From an uncultured Pseudomonadota bacterium (GTDB lineage Bacteria; Pseudomonadota; Alphaproteobacteria; RF32; CAG-239), in assembly GCA_902495305.1 (NCBI GenBank), contig CABUWG010000001.1, positions 14,045 to 78,044 of the forward strand: a stretch of 64,000 nt of DNA, written 5' to 3'. Below are positions 25,478-34,786 of this stretch, piece after piece. Under the pieces are notes generated by a model. That model ran no database searches and had not been told where the DNA came from. It saw only the letters and a list, made by a program, of their open reading frames with translations. Both the position numbers and the translations under genes were made by a program. Every line of letters starts with the position of its first letter. Positions within the stretch are counted from its first letter, which is position 1.

Positions 25478-26435
25478 GACTGTCATCTCCGTTAATAATC
25501 TGCCGGATAAAAAGACGTTTGTCCGGCTTTGGGGCATTATCGACAACCAGATTGGCAATAAGCCCGAGAGAAAAAGACTGAAATCCGATAAGAAGGAATA
25601 AAACGCCCAAAATCAACAGCGGTCGGTGTCCGATAGCCTGTCCGGAAAACCATAATACCGTCAAATAAGAGCAGATAAGGAAGCCTGTGGCAAATAAGGC
25701 TAACCCGATTTTCCCGAAAAAATACATGGGTCTGTCATAAAATTTTAGCAAAAACACAGCCGATATTGCGTCAAACATTCCGCGCAGATATCTTTCTGTG
25801 CCGAATTTTGATTTTCCGGACAATCTTTTGTGATGCGTAACCGGAATCTCTCCGATTCTAAAGCCGTTTCTTAATGCCAAAAGCGGAATATAACGATGAA
25901 ATTCTCCGTAAATATAAAGAGATTTTACAACTTCCCTGCGATAAGCTTTAAAACCACAGTTAAAATCGTGCAGCGGAATACCTGAGATTTTGGCTGTAAT
26001 AAAATTAAATATTTTTGACATCACCTTTTTTTCAAGCGGATCATGCCTGTCGGTTTTCCAGCCGGAAACAAGATCATATCCTTCATCAATTTTATTAATA
26101 AAATTGATAATGTCATCGGGGTCGTCTTGTAAGTCGGCATCAAGAGTAATAATAATATCCCCTTGGGTGTGTTGAAAGCCTGTTTGCAAAGCGATTGATT
26201 TTCCGAAGTTTTTACGAAGAGAGATTAATTTTGCACTGGTATCTTTTTGAACAATTGTTTTAATTTTTTCTTCTGTCGAATCTGTTGAACCATCATTAAC
26301 AAAACAAATTTCATATTTGGAAAACAGGGATTTTTTTTGCAAAATCACCAAATTTTTTTTTAGTTTCTGATATAACGGAATAATATTGCCCTCTTCATTA
26401 TATACAGAAATAATTACAGATAAACATTCATGCAT
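25467..26435 (-). CDS. GtrB/ArnC-like polyprenyl-phosphate glycosyltransferase (GT2)
   Basis: 322 aa from ATG 26435. GT-A domain: SVIISVYNEEGNI at the start, FVNDGSTDSTEE, ITLDADLQDDPDD (DXD) and the D-F-N-C-G-F-K motif. Two C-terminal membrane helices (IGLALFATGFLICSYLTVL, LLILGVLFLLIGFQSF). This is the dolichol/undecaprenyl-phosphate sugar transferase layout. Makes the lipid-linked sugar for the GT39 enzyme of the operon. First gene of the operon. Confidence 0.9.
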   Translation of the reverse strand: MHECLSVIISVYNEEGNIIPLYQKLKKNLVILQKKSLFSKYEICFVNDGSTDSTEEKIKTIVQKDTSAKLISLRKNFGKSIALQTGFQHTQGDIIITLDADLQDDPDDIINFINKIDEGYDLVSGWKTDRHDPLEKKVMSKIFNFITAKISGIPLHDFNCGFKAYRREVVKSLYIYGEFHRYIPLLALRNGFRIGEIPVTHHKRLSGKSKFGTERYLRGMFDAISAVFLLKFYDRPMYFFGKIGLALFATGFLICSYLTVLWFSGQAIGHRPLLILGVLFLLIGFQSFSLGLIANLVVDNAPKPDKRLFIRQIINGDDSHDL

Positions 26436-26752
26436 TTTCAATACCCCGTTCAAACAGTTCGTTTTTCAATTTTATAATCATTTTGGGGCGAATATAAGTT
26501 TTTTTTTCAATTTATCATCATAAATCGCGCCACGGGCAAAATAATCAATAATGAAACAAGCGAAATTTTGCCGTGTTTTAAAAACATAAACAACCGTAGT
26601 TTTGAAAAATTTTGTGATTTTTATGCCGAAGTTGAATATTGTAAAGCAATGACGGCCTGTTTTCCATCCCTATTATGCAAGAAAGTGCTGATAGCGTAAT
26701 GGATTGGCGAAAAGCAATAAAAAAGGAGGCCGGAGCCTCCTTTTATACGGGA
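26436..26752. other. Intergenic region with a bidirectional terminator
   Basis: No gene found. It contains AAAAGGAGGC/GCCTCCTTTT at 26721-26744, a hairpin with A- and T-tails that would stop the minus-strand gene at 26753-27454. The rest, upstream of the GT2 operon, is AT-rich and presumably holds its promoter. Confidence 0.6.
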
Positions 26753-27454
26753 TTACAAACGGTATGTCGCCTCATTGCCATAATCGTCATAAAAACGAAT
26801 AAGAGCATAGCCATTGCCGGTTGTTACTTCAATACTCGTGTTTCCGGCATCATAAGAAACCCTTTGAGACCGGTACAAGTCAAGGTATGCAACACTGCTA
26901 CCGTTCTGAACCTTTAATCTGTTATTATATTTGGTCAAAATGATGTCGCCGATTTCAAGTTTGGTCGGTGAGTCAATTGTTCCCCAGATATAATACCCGA
27001 GCAGGCTGTCAAAAAATCTGTTTTGATAAAGCCTGTGACAGATAAAACGGTTGTGATACCCGCCCCATCGGTACCAATACCAGTTGTCAAAACGGCAATG
27101 ATGGTGATAATGCCTGAAACCGTGATGATGATAAAATATTGGACGCCATGGGCGGTATGCAGGCGGGCCATAACCGTAATGATGCCTTGCGGGCGGGCGG
27201 TGATATGGTGCGGAATAATGCCGCCTCTCTCTTGTCCGGTCCCTGCGTTGCGGCGCTTGATGATATCTTTTATGATTATCAAAGCGGGCAGAGCGGCGGG
27301 GAGACGTACAACAAGAGGCTCTGCCTGACGAGCTTCGATGGCGCGATTGCTCAACTCTGTGGCTTTGCCTTCCGTTTCTTTCTCTTTGCGCGTAACCTTG
27401 AACTGCAAAGAATCCCATAACCAAAATAGTTATGATAAAAATTTTTCGCTTCAT
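26753..27454 (-). CDS. Secreted His/Arg/Tyr-rich protein
   Basis: 233 aa. Signal peptide (cleavage near GYA-QRE), then an Arg/Ser-rich part, and residues 60-135 rich in His, Tyr, Arg and Pro (HRPPARHHYGYGP, FYHHHGFRHYHHHCRF). The C-terminal 80 residues look like a small beta domain (DSPTKLEIGDIILTKYNNRL, YALIRFYDDYGNEATY). The His clusters could bind metal ions such as zinc, copper or nickel, but that is only suggested by composition. Monocistronic. Confidence 0.8.
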   Translation of the reverse strand: MKRKIFIITILVMGFFAVQGYAQRERNGRQSHRVEQSRHRSSSGRASCCTSPRRSARFDNHKRYHQAPQRRDRTRERRHYSAPYHRPPARHHYGYGPPAYRPWRPIFYHHHGFRHYHHHCRFDNWYWYRWGGYHNRFICHRLYQNRFFDSLLGYYIWGTIDSPTKLEIGDIILTKYNNRLKVQNGSSVAYLDLYRSQRVSYDAGNTSIEVTTGNGYALIRFYDDYGNEATYRL

Positions 27455-27637
27455 AAATATATATTTTTAATAGATTATTCAAAAATAAAATATCATACCT
27501 CGGGCCTGAAGTCCAGCATTTTTAGTGTGGTATTCTTTTTCAACAGAACTTTAATAAAGTAATATTTTCATCATTGATGTTTTGTTGCGGTCATGCTATC
27601 TTTCCAACCATATGATAACTTAGGGGAGGGATGTGTA

Positions 27638-28456
27638 ATGGTGAATGATAACGGTTTTGTATGTTTGAGCAACAAACGGGCAGAATGTAAAATCTCTCTT
27701 TGGGGCGGAAATCTTGTGTCATATCGCCCCAAAAATGAAGATCATGATGTTTTTTGGCTTGGCGGGCGTAATAAATTTGATAATGTTCAGGCCATTCGCG
27801 GCGGCATTCCGGTTTGCTGGCCGAGAGTTGCGGAAGAAAAATTAAACAATAACCTGCCTCGTCACGGCTTTGCCCGAATATCTCTCTGGAATTTGAAGAA
27901 TGTGGCAGTCAATGAGGATCAAATAGAGGCGGAACTGTCTTTAACGCCGGCGGACGGATTTAATGTCAATGCCATTGCCTCGCTTTTTATCAGGATAACG
28001 GACAAACTGGAATATCGTCTGGAAACCGTAAATTGTGGTGATGCCGGATTTGATTTTAGTGAGGCTTTGCATGCTTATTTTAATGTCAGCTCTGTTGAAA
28101 ATGTGACAATAAAAGGCCTTGCCGGTCACCGTTATAAAAATTCATTGGATGGAAATTTTTATACTTTGGATAATGATTTGAAAATTAAAGGTGAAGTTGA
28201 TTCAATTTTTATCAGCCATACAAAGGGTGTAGAAATTGAAGATACGGGGTTTAAGCGTATCATATCTGTAGAAAAAACAGGCTCTGACACGACCGTTGTC
28301 TGGAACCCGGCTAAAGACCTTGCCGAAATGGAAGCCGGACAGTATAAAAAATTTGTATGCGTAGAGCCGTCAAATCAGGAAGCGGCATTTGTGCGCCTAA
28401 AACCTCATGAAAAACATATAATATCAATGAACGTACAAGTTAAAAAATTAATATAA
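27638..28456 (+). CDS. D-hexose-6-phosphate mutarotase (YeaD/aldose 1-epimerase fold)
   Basis: 272 aa; start ATG 27638 because GGGGAGGG lies seven bases upstream (ATG 27593 has no site). Aldose-epimerase beta-sandwich with LWGGNLVSYRPKN, AIRGGIPVCWPR, LPRHGFAR (active-site His), LHAYFNV (second His) and VVWNPAKD. These match the YeaD family, which interconverts alpha and beta hexose 6-phosphates. Single gene. Confidence 0.9.
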   Translation: MVNDNGFVCLSNKRAECKISLWGGNLVSYRPKNEDHDVFWLGGRNKFDNVQAIRGGIPVCWPRVAEEKLNNNLPRHGFARISLWNLKNVAVNEDQIEAELSLTPADGFNVNAIASLFIRITDKLEYRLETVNCGDAGFDFSEALHAYFNVSSVENVTIKGLAGHRYKNSLDGNFYTLDNDLKIKGEVDSIFISHTKGVEIEDTGFKRIISVEKTGSDTTVVWNPAKDLAEMEAGQYKKFVCVEPSNQEAAFVRLKPHEKHIISMNVQVKKLI

Positions 28457-28479
28457 TCATAATTTTTGACTTTTGGAAA

Positions 28480-28507
28480 GGCCGGCTTTTAAACATTTTA
28501 GCCGGCC
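28480..28507 (+). terminator. Hairpin after the mutarotase gene
   Basis: GGCCGGCT/AGCCGGCC stem, 23 bp after the stop. The following CTATATCTTTTTA has a weak T-tract, so termination is probable and not certain. Confidence 0.55.
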
Positions 28508-28596
28508 CTATATCTTTTTATCATAATATTACCCCTTATAAAATGGCCGGATCCGCTTATTTATAAAAAATAGCAGAGGGTTTTTGATGATTTAAC

Positions 28597-28623
28597 TTGA
28601 TTCTAACTCATTTACTTTATAGA
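28597..28623 (+). promoter_or_regulatory. Putative promoter of the second autotransporter leader
   Basis: TTGATT, 15-bp spacer, TATAGA. The spacer is short, but the candidate promoter of the other autotransporter leader (7441-7467) has the same spacing. Confidence 0.35.
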
Positions 28624-28629
28624 GTAGAA

Positions 28630-28830
28630 ACGAGCAGGAAACTGCTTAGGGCGTCGAAAACCCTTTTATAGACTTAGTCGTGTGCACACGACTTTAACTT
28701 GTGCCGACTTCTGATTCTATCTGGACGGATGTCGGTGAATAAGGCTCAGCCAAATAAGCCGAGCCGTTTAAGTCTATACGGTTTTCGAACATCCGCCCGC
28801 CTTTTTTAAGAGCGGGTTTTGTTTTAACTA
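28630..28830 (+). promoter_or_regulatory. Structured 5' leader with competing terminator (candidate cis-regulatory RNA)
   Basis: About 200 bases before the autotransporter fold into nested helices: AGCAG/CTGCT with GAAA loop (28633-28646), a long closing stem 28654-28662 with 28780-28788 (TCGAAAACC/GGTTTTCGA) continued by 28667-28676 with 28769-28778 (TATAGACTTA/TAAGTCTATA), an inner hairpin GTCGTG/CACGAC near 28677-28692, and a CCGAC/GTCGG helix. GGGCG at 28649-28653 can extend the closing stem by pairing with CGCCC 28794-28798, which overlaps the left arm of a terminator hairpin (CCCGC 28796-28800 with GCGGG 28812-28816, then TTTTGTTTT). The two pairings exclude each other. No known riboswitch class recognised. 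Confidence 0.55.
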
Positions 28831-28852
28831 GTTAACAAGGATGTTTAATCGT

Positions 28853-31549
28853 ATGAAAAAAGCTTTATTAATGACAACGGCATTGGTGGCTTTAGTTTCT
28901 GCCAATAATGCTTTTGCTCAGGCGTCATTACCTGATTTATCCGTAACGGATAATCAAGAATTGACCGAATCAACAGGAGTATCTTATAATACAATCAATG
29001 TTACCAAAGAAGGGATATTGACGCTGACCGGCGCAGATATTAAAACTTCTGCCAAAGATACGCCAACAACAGATATTACTGTTAATGGAACACTCAACTT
29101 AAAAAATGGCAGCGTTTTGGAAGCCGGAAGCGATATTGATAGTTTGGCAAATAACTCCAATATGTTGCTGAACGGAGCAACCATAACCATGAATGATTCA
29201 GATTTGGAAGCCAACGGCAACATCTCCATTAAAGACACCAAACTCAGTTCAACATCCAACCCTCCCGGAGAATACGGTATTTGGGCCGATGGCAATATTA
29301 ACGTTGAAGGCGGAGATATGAAAATATCCAACTCATATCTGAATGCCGAAGGTGATATTGTTTTTAACGGCGGAACTCACGAATTTATTGATAGTGACAT
29401 CAGTTCTGAAAACGGAAATATTACGATTAAGAACGGAAACATTGTCGGTGGCGGCTTCATGGCAAAAAACGGTGATTTTAACATTGAAGGCGGAACAGTA
29501 ACCGACAATTCCGGTTCTAAGGAACAATCTGAAGCAATCGGGATCAAAAACCTTAATATCAAAGGCGGTACGCTGAATATTGCGAATGCCTTGGCTGACA
29601 ATGCCGAAAACATTAACTTTAGCGGTGGTACCACCAATCTGACCAATGCAGAAATGGCTGCTTGGGAAGGAAATGTCAATATTTCCGGCGGAGAAATTAA
29701 TCTCAAAGGTGATGATAGCTCTGAAACCGGATTATATGCCCGTAAAGAATTAAGCATTACCGGTGGCACGATTAATATGAGTGGTGACGATACGGTTATT
29801 AACAATATTGCCGATTACAAACCTGACGATTATCCTGTGTATGATTTGAACATCAATGGCGGAACAATTAGCGTTACCGGCAAAATGGCCGAAATTTCCA
29901 GCAGTCAAAACGTTAATATTAACGGCGGCACAATCAATATTGCCGAAGGCAGCACGCTGGGAATCTATGGCGGAAACGATCAAACTCCGACAACAGCTCA
30001 GCTCGGTTCCGCGGCAATTTTGAATATCGCCGGAACTTTGGATACCAGCCTGAACGGCAACGGAACGGTCAATTTCAATTCAAACAGCGGAAAAATTACC
30101 GGTAATGTCAATATGACCAACGGCGGCGTTATGAATGTCGGGTTAAACAGTGCGGTTATTAGTGGCGATGCAACATTTAATTCCGGTTCAACCCTGAAGT
30201 TGGAAATTGCCGACAGCGGTAACGGTTCTCTGCAAGCAGCCAACATTACCGGCAAAGAAGGATCCAAATTAGCCTTGAATATTACCAAGAAAATGGAAAT
30301 CGGCCAGACTATGGAAGATGTCGCTTTGCTGAAAGGCAATGTAGACAATCACTTTACCAATGAGATTTCCAATAACCGTTATAAAGTAACCTCGGAAGAC
30401 GGCAAGAATTTTGACGTTACCTATGAAAATTCGGCTTCCGATGTCGTGGCAGATACAGGAGGTTCTGCTAACAATGCCCAGACGGCAGAAGCCTGGGATA
30501 CACTGACTCAATCATCGATGGCAAGTGCCAATGCCAAAGCGGTTGCTTCAGTTTTGAACGATTTGTCGCAGAATAACGAGCAGGCTTATGTTGATGCTTT
30601 GACAGCAGTTGCTCCTGAAGTTGCGCCGATGGTTCAACAGACCCAATCAGAAACCACAAATCAGGTCTTTGGTGCTGTCAGCACTCGTCTGACTGGCGGT
30701 TCAATCTCAACCGGCGGTGAAGGTATGGCTTCCGGTGACAGTATTTTCAAACGAGGGGCCATGTGGGTTCAGGGATTGTTTAACAAATCCAAACTGGACG
30801 ATACTTCCAAAGCTAAAGGTTTTGACGCAGACAGTTCCGGTATTGCTTTCGGTGCTGAAAAATATGTTAATGATAATGTCAAAGCTGGTATCGGTTATGC
30901 TTACACAAACACCGATATTGACGGTTTTATGCGTTCAACCGATGTTGATACCCATACTGCCATTGTTTACGGTGAATATAAACCGTCTAACTGGTATGTA
31001 AACGGTATTGCGACCTATGGCTGGTCTGACTATTCTGAAGATAAAAACGTTGCCGGAGTTGGCGTTAAAGCTGACTACGATGTCGAAACCTTTGGTTTAC
31101 AGGCAATGACCGGTTATGATATGAATATCAACGGCTTTGGTTTAACACCGGAAGCCGGCTTGCGTTATGTCCATATCAAACAAGACGCTTATAAAGATTC
31201 TGCCGACCAAAAAGTTTCCGGCAATGACAGCGATATCTTGACCGGTGTCATCGGAGCAAAGGTCAGCAAGAACTTTGAGCTGTCCAATGGTATGAATATC
31301 AAGCCGGAAGCACGTATTGCCGCAACGTATGACCTGATGAACGATGATGTTAATTCCGTCGTAACTCTGGCCAATGGTTCAGCATATAGTGTTGATGGTG
31401 AGGCTCTTGACCGTTTTGGTATGGAATTTGGTGCCGGTGTAACGGCAGAAGTCAACGACAATGTCGAAATTTCACTCGGTTACGAAGGCAAATTCCGTGA
31501 GAATTACCAAGACCATACCGGCTTGATTAACGCTAAGTATAAATTTTAA
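28853..31549 (+). CDS. Autotransporter, second copy of barrel with different passenger
   Basis: 898 aa from ATG 28853 (an in-frame ATG at 28841 adds four residues). Signal peptide MKKALLMTTALVALVS ends near AFA-QAS. The passenger (about 30-560) is a beta-helix with repeated INGGTI/ISGGEIN/LNIKGGTLNI strands. The barrel starts near WVQGLFNKSKLDDTSKAKGF and ends at INAKYKF. Barrel strands match those of 4113-7133 closely (VKAGIGYAY, WYVNGIATYGWSDY, DVETFGLQAMTGYD), the passengers do not, which indicates duplication and passenger replacement. Surface-displayed protein of unknown target. Confidence 0.93.
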   Translation: MKKALLMTTALVALVSANNAFAQASLPDLSVTDNQELTESTGVSYNTINVTKEGILTLTGADIKTSAKDTPTTDITVNGTLNLKNGSVLEAGSDIDSLANNSNMLLNGATITMNDSDLEANGNISIKDTKLSSTSNPPGEYGIWADGNINVEGGDMKISNSYLNAEGDIVFNGGTHEFIDSDISSENGNITIKNGNIVGGGFMAKNGDFNIEGGTVTDNSGSKEQSEAIGIKNLNIKGGTLNIANALADNAENINFSGGTTNLTNAEMAAWEGNVNISGGEINLKGDDSSETGLYARKELSITGGTINMSGDDTVINNIADYKPDDYPVYDLNINGGTISVTGKMAEISSSQNVNINGGTINIAEGSTLGIYGGNDQTPTTAQLGSAAILNIAGTLDTSLNGNGTVNFNSNSGKITGNVNMTNGGVMNVGLNSAVISGDATFNSGSTLKLEIADSGNGSLQAANITGKEGSKLALNITKKMEIGQTMEDVALLKGNVDNHFTNEISNNRYKVTSEDGKNFDVTYENSASDVVADTGGSANNAQTAEAWDTLTQSSMASANAKAVASVLNDLSQNNEQAYVDALTAVAPEVAPMVQQTQSETTNQVFGAVSTRLTGGSISTGGEGMASGDSIFKRGAMWVQGLFNKSKLDDTSKAKGFDADSSGIAFGAEKYVNDNVKAGIGYAYTNTDIDGFMRSTDVDTHTAIVYGEYKPSNWYVNGIATYGWSDYSEDKNVAGVGVKADYDVETFGLQAMTGYDMNINGFGLTPEAGLRYVHIKQDAYKDSADQKVSGNDSDILTGVIGAKVSKNFELSNGMNIKPEARIAATYDLMNDDVNSVVTLANGSAYSVDGEALDRFGMEFGAGVTAEVNDNVEISLGYEGKFRENYQDHTGLINAKYKF

Positions 31550-31572
31550 GCGTTAAACCGTCCAAACAAAGC

Positions 31573-31605
31573 AGCCTCGGATATTTTTTATTCGAGGCTA
31601 CTTCG
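31573..31605 (+). terminator. Terminator of the second autotransporter
   Basis: AGCCTCG/CGAGGCT arms at 31573-31599, with extra pairing outside the stem and CTTCGTTTTA after it. Confidence 0.65.
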
Positions 31606-31948
31606 TTTTATAAATAAAAGAAAAAAACGCCCTTTCTGACAGTTTGTTAAATGTAACTGGAGACATCGGGCAGAATCCAAGTTGTTTTATTTGAAACCTA
31701 TATTAAATTGAACAGAGGTTAAATATATAATATTACTTTCTTCCCTCTTGTTAGAATATTTTAGAAATAAAAAAGCTGAAAAATTTCGTTTGCTTCAAAA
31801 AAAGAAGACACTTATGTAGGGATGCAAGATTTTGTTGTTGAATTATTCTAAGCAGAGTTTAATTATAAATTATGAGCTGTTTCTTGAGCACCGTAAAGAA
31901 ATTCTCATTATGAAGGAATGTCTTATGCTGATTAAAATGACAATTTAG
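31606..31948. other. Intergenic region at the island border
   Basis: About 340 AT-rich bases with no gene, RNA or clear repeat that I can see. Codon and base composition change here from the balanced left part to the AT-rich island. Confidence 0.5.
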
Positions 31949-33349
31949 TTACTTCACCACACTGCATTCATCTATTAAAATTAGTTTTTTGTTTTCTTTC
32001 GCGATATCTTTCAGATGCTTTGTAAATCCGCTTTTTGAAAATATGCCGTAGGTTAAATCATACCCTTTGAAATCGTCAACTTGGCATTTTTCCACCAGCT
32101 TTGCATAAATATTAACGTCAACCGGCTTGTCGTCTTTGTAATATTTACATTCAGCCGCAAAAATATGCCGGTTGCTTTCATCAATGGCAACCAAATCTAT
32201 CTCTTCATTTTTGTCCCAGTATGCGCCGATACGAGAAGGAACAAAATCGATTTCTTTACTTTTGCATAGTTCTGCAAATATGTTGCGGCAGATTTCTTCA
32301 TAAACAAATGCTACGTGATTATCAATAAAATTGGATTTTAGTTTATCTTGTACAAAATTCAGATTATCCAGTTCAAGCTCTCCTTTGTAAGGAAAAACAA
32401 ACATAAACCAAAAGCGGATAAAAATATCTCGAATAAAATATAATCCTTTACGGCTTTTTTCCGGATTTTTTTCGGTGGCCGGCACACGTTTTTCCAATAA
32501 GTATAAACCCTGCAAAGTTTCCAGATAGGGACTTAATTTGTTGCCTTCCGTGGACATTGCCGAAGCTATCTCCGATAGTTTGTGATTATTTTGAGCTATT
32601 GCTTTCATAACCGAATAATAGTTTACCGGTTCTTTAACTTCCTTATTGAGTAAAAATGCCGGTTCTTCGTACAAAAAGCCGTTTTTATTAAGAATGACGC
32701 GGGAGATATTATCCATTAAAGAATTTTTGTTATCAAAGAACTCCAAATATTTCGGAATGCCGCCGGTTACGGAATAAAGCTCAACCACATCGGAAAAAGA
32801 CTTATGGTGATAATGTTGTCTGATATCGAAAAAAGGAAGCGGCGCCAATCGGATTTGAGATGTACGGCGACCATACAAAGGACTGTTTTCGGCCAAAACC
32901 TGTTTCGTCATCATATTAATGTATGAACCGCAGATAATGACCATAATATTTTGCTTTGATAAGACTTCATCCCATGCTTTTTGAAAGATTGAAGTGAAAG
33001 CGGGATTTGTGTTGACCATGTACTGAAATTCATCAAGAACGAGCACTTTTGTATTTTTGCTAGGAACAGCAGCAAACAGCTTGAAGAGCTCAATCCAATC
33101 ATCAAAATTAGCTTTGGTGATAAATTCCTGGTTGGCAAATTGCGATAAACTTAAAGCAAACCGCTTCATACTCTGCGGCTCGGATTCTTCTGTCGCCAAA
33201 AAGTACAGAGCCGGCTTGTCTTTAATGAATTCTTGAATTAAAGCAGTTTTTCCGATACGTCTGCGACCATATATAACAACAAAGGAATGTTTATTATTAT
33301 ATTCTTGCTCTATATCACTAAGTTCTTTTGTTCTACCGATAAATTCCAT
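31949..33349 (-). CDS. AAA-type ATPase with DUF234 nuclease-like C-terminus
   Basis: 466 aa. Walker A GRRRIGKTALIQEF at residues 28-41, Walker B VLVLDEFQYM, arginine-rich YGRRTSQIRLAPL. This is the archaeal-type ATPase (ATPase_2) family. Residues 370-450 contain EIDLVAIDESNRHIFAAECKYYKDD, the acidic and Glu-x-Lys core of the DUF234 PD-(D/E)XK fold. These genes are frequent in gut mobile DNA; the natural role is not settled. Monocistronic at the left border of the island. Confidence 0.87.
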   Translation of the reverse strand: MEFIGRTKELSDIEQEYNNKHSFVVIYGRRRIGKTALIQEFIKDKPALYFLATEESEPQSMKRFALSLSQFANQEFITKANFDDWIELFKLFAAVPSKNTKVLVLDEFQYMVNTNPAFTSIFQKAWDEVLSKQNIMVIICGSYINMMTKQVLAENSPLYGRRTSQIRLAPLPFFDIRQHYHHKSFSDVVELYSVTGGIPKYLEFFDNKNSLMDNISRVILNKNGFLYEEPAFLLNKEVKEPVNYYSVMKAIAQNNHKLSEIASAMSTEGNKLSPYLETLQGLYLLEKRVPATEKNPEKSRKGLYFIRDIFIRFWFMFVFPYKGELELDNLNFVQDKLKSNFIDNHVAFVYEEICRNIFAELCKSKEIDFVPSRIGAYWDKNEEIDLVAIDESNRHIFAAECKYYKDDKPVDVNIYAKLVEKCQVDDFKGYDLTYGIFSKSGFTKHLKDIAKENKKLILIDECSVVK

Positions 33350-33578
33350 ACCATCACCTGTATAATCATTTTATTTAATATAATATAGATTAGACTAATT
33401 TAAATTATGTTGCAAGAGAAATTTTTCAAATATAAAAAATATCAAACAGTGCATATTCTTTAGCATTATCTCTCAACCCCTTGAAAAATATAGACTTTGC
33501 AAAAAGGCGAAAAATGCCACAATTGCAAAATATCAAACTTTGTTATAAAACATCACTTTGTTTGACATTTTAGAGTTT

Positions 33579-34019
33579 TTATATTTCATCAAGTTTACTA
33601 TTATTCAAAACATTTTCTATCATATACAGCGGAATATTATACAAACCATTATTAACCTCAAATCCGGCCAAAGAAGTACGAATAGAAATTTGAGGTTGAT
33701 ACTTTTGCCTGTATGTAGCCAAACTTTTTGCTTTAAGATTAACAATTGCCTTAACTTCAACGGGAATTACCAAATTTGCTCTTTGGATGATAAAATCTAT
33801 TTCAGCCTGCCCGACATCTGTTCCCCAATAGTTTATTGGCAAGTCATCATTCGTTTTGAATTCTTGTAAAACATACTGCTCTGTTAAAGCACCTTTAAAT
33901 TCCTCAAAAATTCTGTCCCCTTCTATAATAACCTTTGCATCAAGCATTGCTTTGGCACAGAGCAAACCGGTATCTAACATATACAGTTTGAAAGACGAGC
34001 TAATCCTAATATTTCCCAA
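33579..34019 (-). pseudogene. C-terminal fragment of a DUF4143-type ATPase
   Basis: The reading frame encodes FKLYMLDTGLLCAKAM and INYWGTDVGQAEIDFIIQR...VIPVEVKA, the C-terminal DUF4143 part (PD-(D/E)XK-like) of AAA_14 ATPases. The N-terminal ATPase half is absent; instead a Schlafen-like gene end (33974-34465) overlaps the first 46 bases. The junction near 34000-34019 joins two unrelated genes, so both are broken. A full-length gene of this type starts at 63762. Confidence 0.75.
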
Positions 34020-34465
34020 GAAGTATCTTTTATACCATATAAAATGTACCCACCTTGATTGTTAGCAAATGATATCAAAGGTTTGATTAAAGATCTTTCA
34101 TCTGCACTAAAATTTCCTTTACATTCAAATATACTTAATTCATCTATATCTAGGACATTATCCATGTTTCTTTTCAATCTTAGTAGCTTTGATAGTGTGC
34201 TATCAGAGATAGGAGAAGTATCTTCTTGTTGGGCTGATGACGATAGAAAAGTTTGTAGTTCTTTCTCTGTTGCCATCTGAATGTCTTGGCCTTTTTGTCC
34301 GTTGATAATTTCACTAATCCGGCCACAATTAATGTGTAGAGAGGGATTAGCACGTTTAGTATTTATAATACCAACAATTTCTTGATTATTTTTTCCATCG
34401 GCATGTAATTTTTTAGCAACTGCAATTTCTTGAATTGTAAGTGTTTTTTTTATTTTTTGTAGCAT
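33974..34465 (-). pseudogene. Truncated Schlafen/AlbA_2-type DNA-binding protein
   Basis: 163 aa from ATG 34465 (GAGGAAAAC upstream). An N-terminal HTH-like part (EIAVAKKLHADGKNNQEIVGIIN) is followed by the start of an AlbA_2/Schlafen AAA_4 domain: FECKGNFSADERSLIKPLISFANNQGGYILYGIKD. The usual remaining 200 or more residues are missing; the frame enters other sequence (LARLSNCIC) and stops. Deletion product fused to the DUF4143 fragment. Confidence 0.72.
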
Positions 34466-34549
34466 GTTAGTTTTCCTCTATATAAAAATAGTATATAATT
34501 AGATAATTCAAAGTTCTAGAGTTATAATGCTAAATCCACAACGGTTTTG

Positions 34550-34655
34550 TTACTTCTCCATCTCTTTGGCCAGTTTGTTGACCAAAGCCATATCTCCGCT
34601 TTTGTAGGCAATCAGCAGCGGATAGTAGTATTTTGAGCCTTTACCTTCCCTCATT
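34550..34655 (-). pseudogene. Remnant of a beta-helix/HTH gene (third copy of the island module)
   Basis: On the minus strand the codons read EGKGSKYYYPLLIAYKSGDM and end ALVNKLAKEMEK-stop. This matches the C-terminus of the protein at 36260-37381 (GKGSKYYYPLLIAYKSGDMK) and of 57709-57993. Only the last 33 codons remain. Confidence 0.75.
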
Positions 34656-34738
34656 TAATGGGCTGCACATGGAAAACGCTACACAAATATATCAAAAAGC
34701 ATTGTTTAACTTAAAAGTCTTATTTGTGCAAATAATGC

Positions 34739-34780
34739 TTGATTTCCTCCAAAATGTGTTATATGATCACACTAATTGGA
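34739..34780 (+). promoter_or_regulatory. Promoter and inverted-repeat operator of the AbiE pair
   Basis: TTGATT (34739), 17-bp spacer, TATGAT (34762). An imperfect inverted repeat TCCAAAATGTGT / ACACTAATTGGA (34748-34780) straddles the -10 and runs to the ribosome site GGAGG. AbiEi proteins are known to repress their own operon through inverted repeats, which fits. Confidence 0.65.
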
Positions 34781-34786
34781 GGAAAT

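Noticed and set aside
28630..28830. tRNA or tmRNA gene in the folded leader
   Set aside because: No cloverleaf, no TTCGA-type T-loop with CCA end and no tag-peptide frame.
33579..34465. One functional protein combining Schlafen and DUF4143 parts
   Set aside because: The two parts are in different frames and each family is incomplete.
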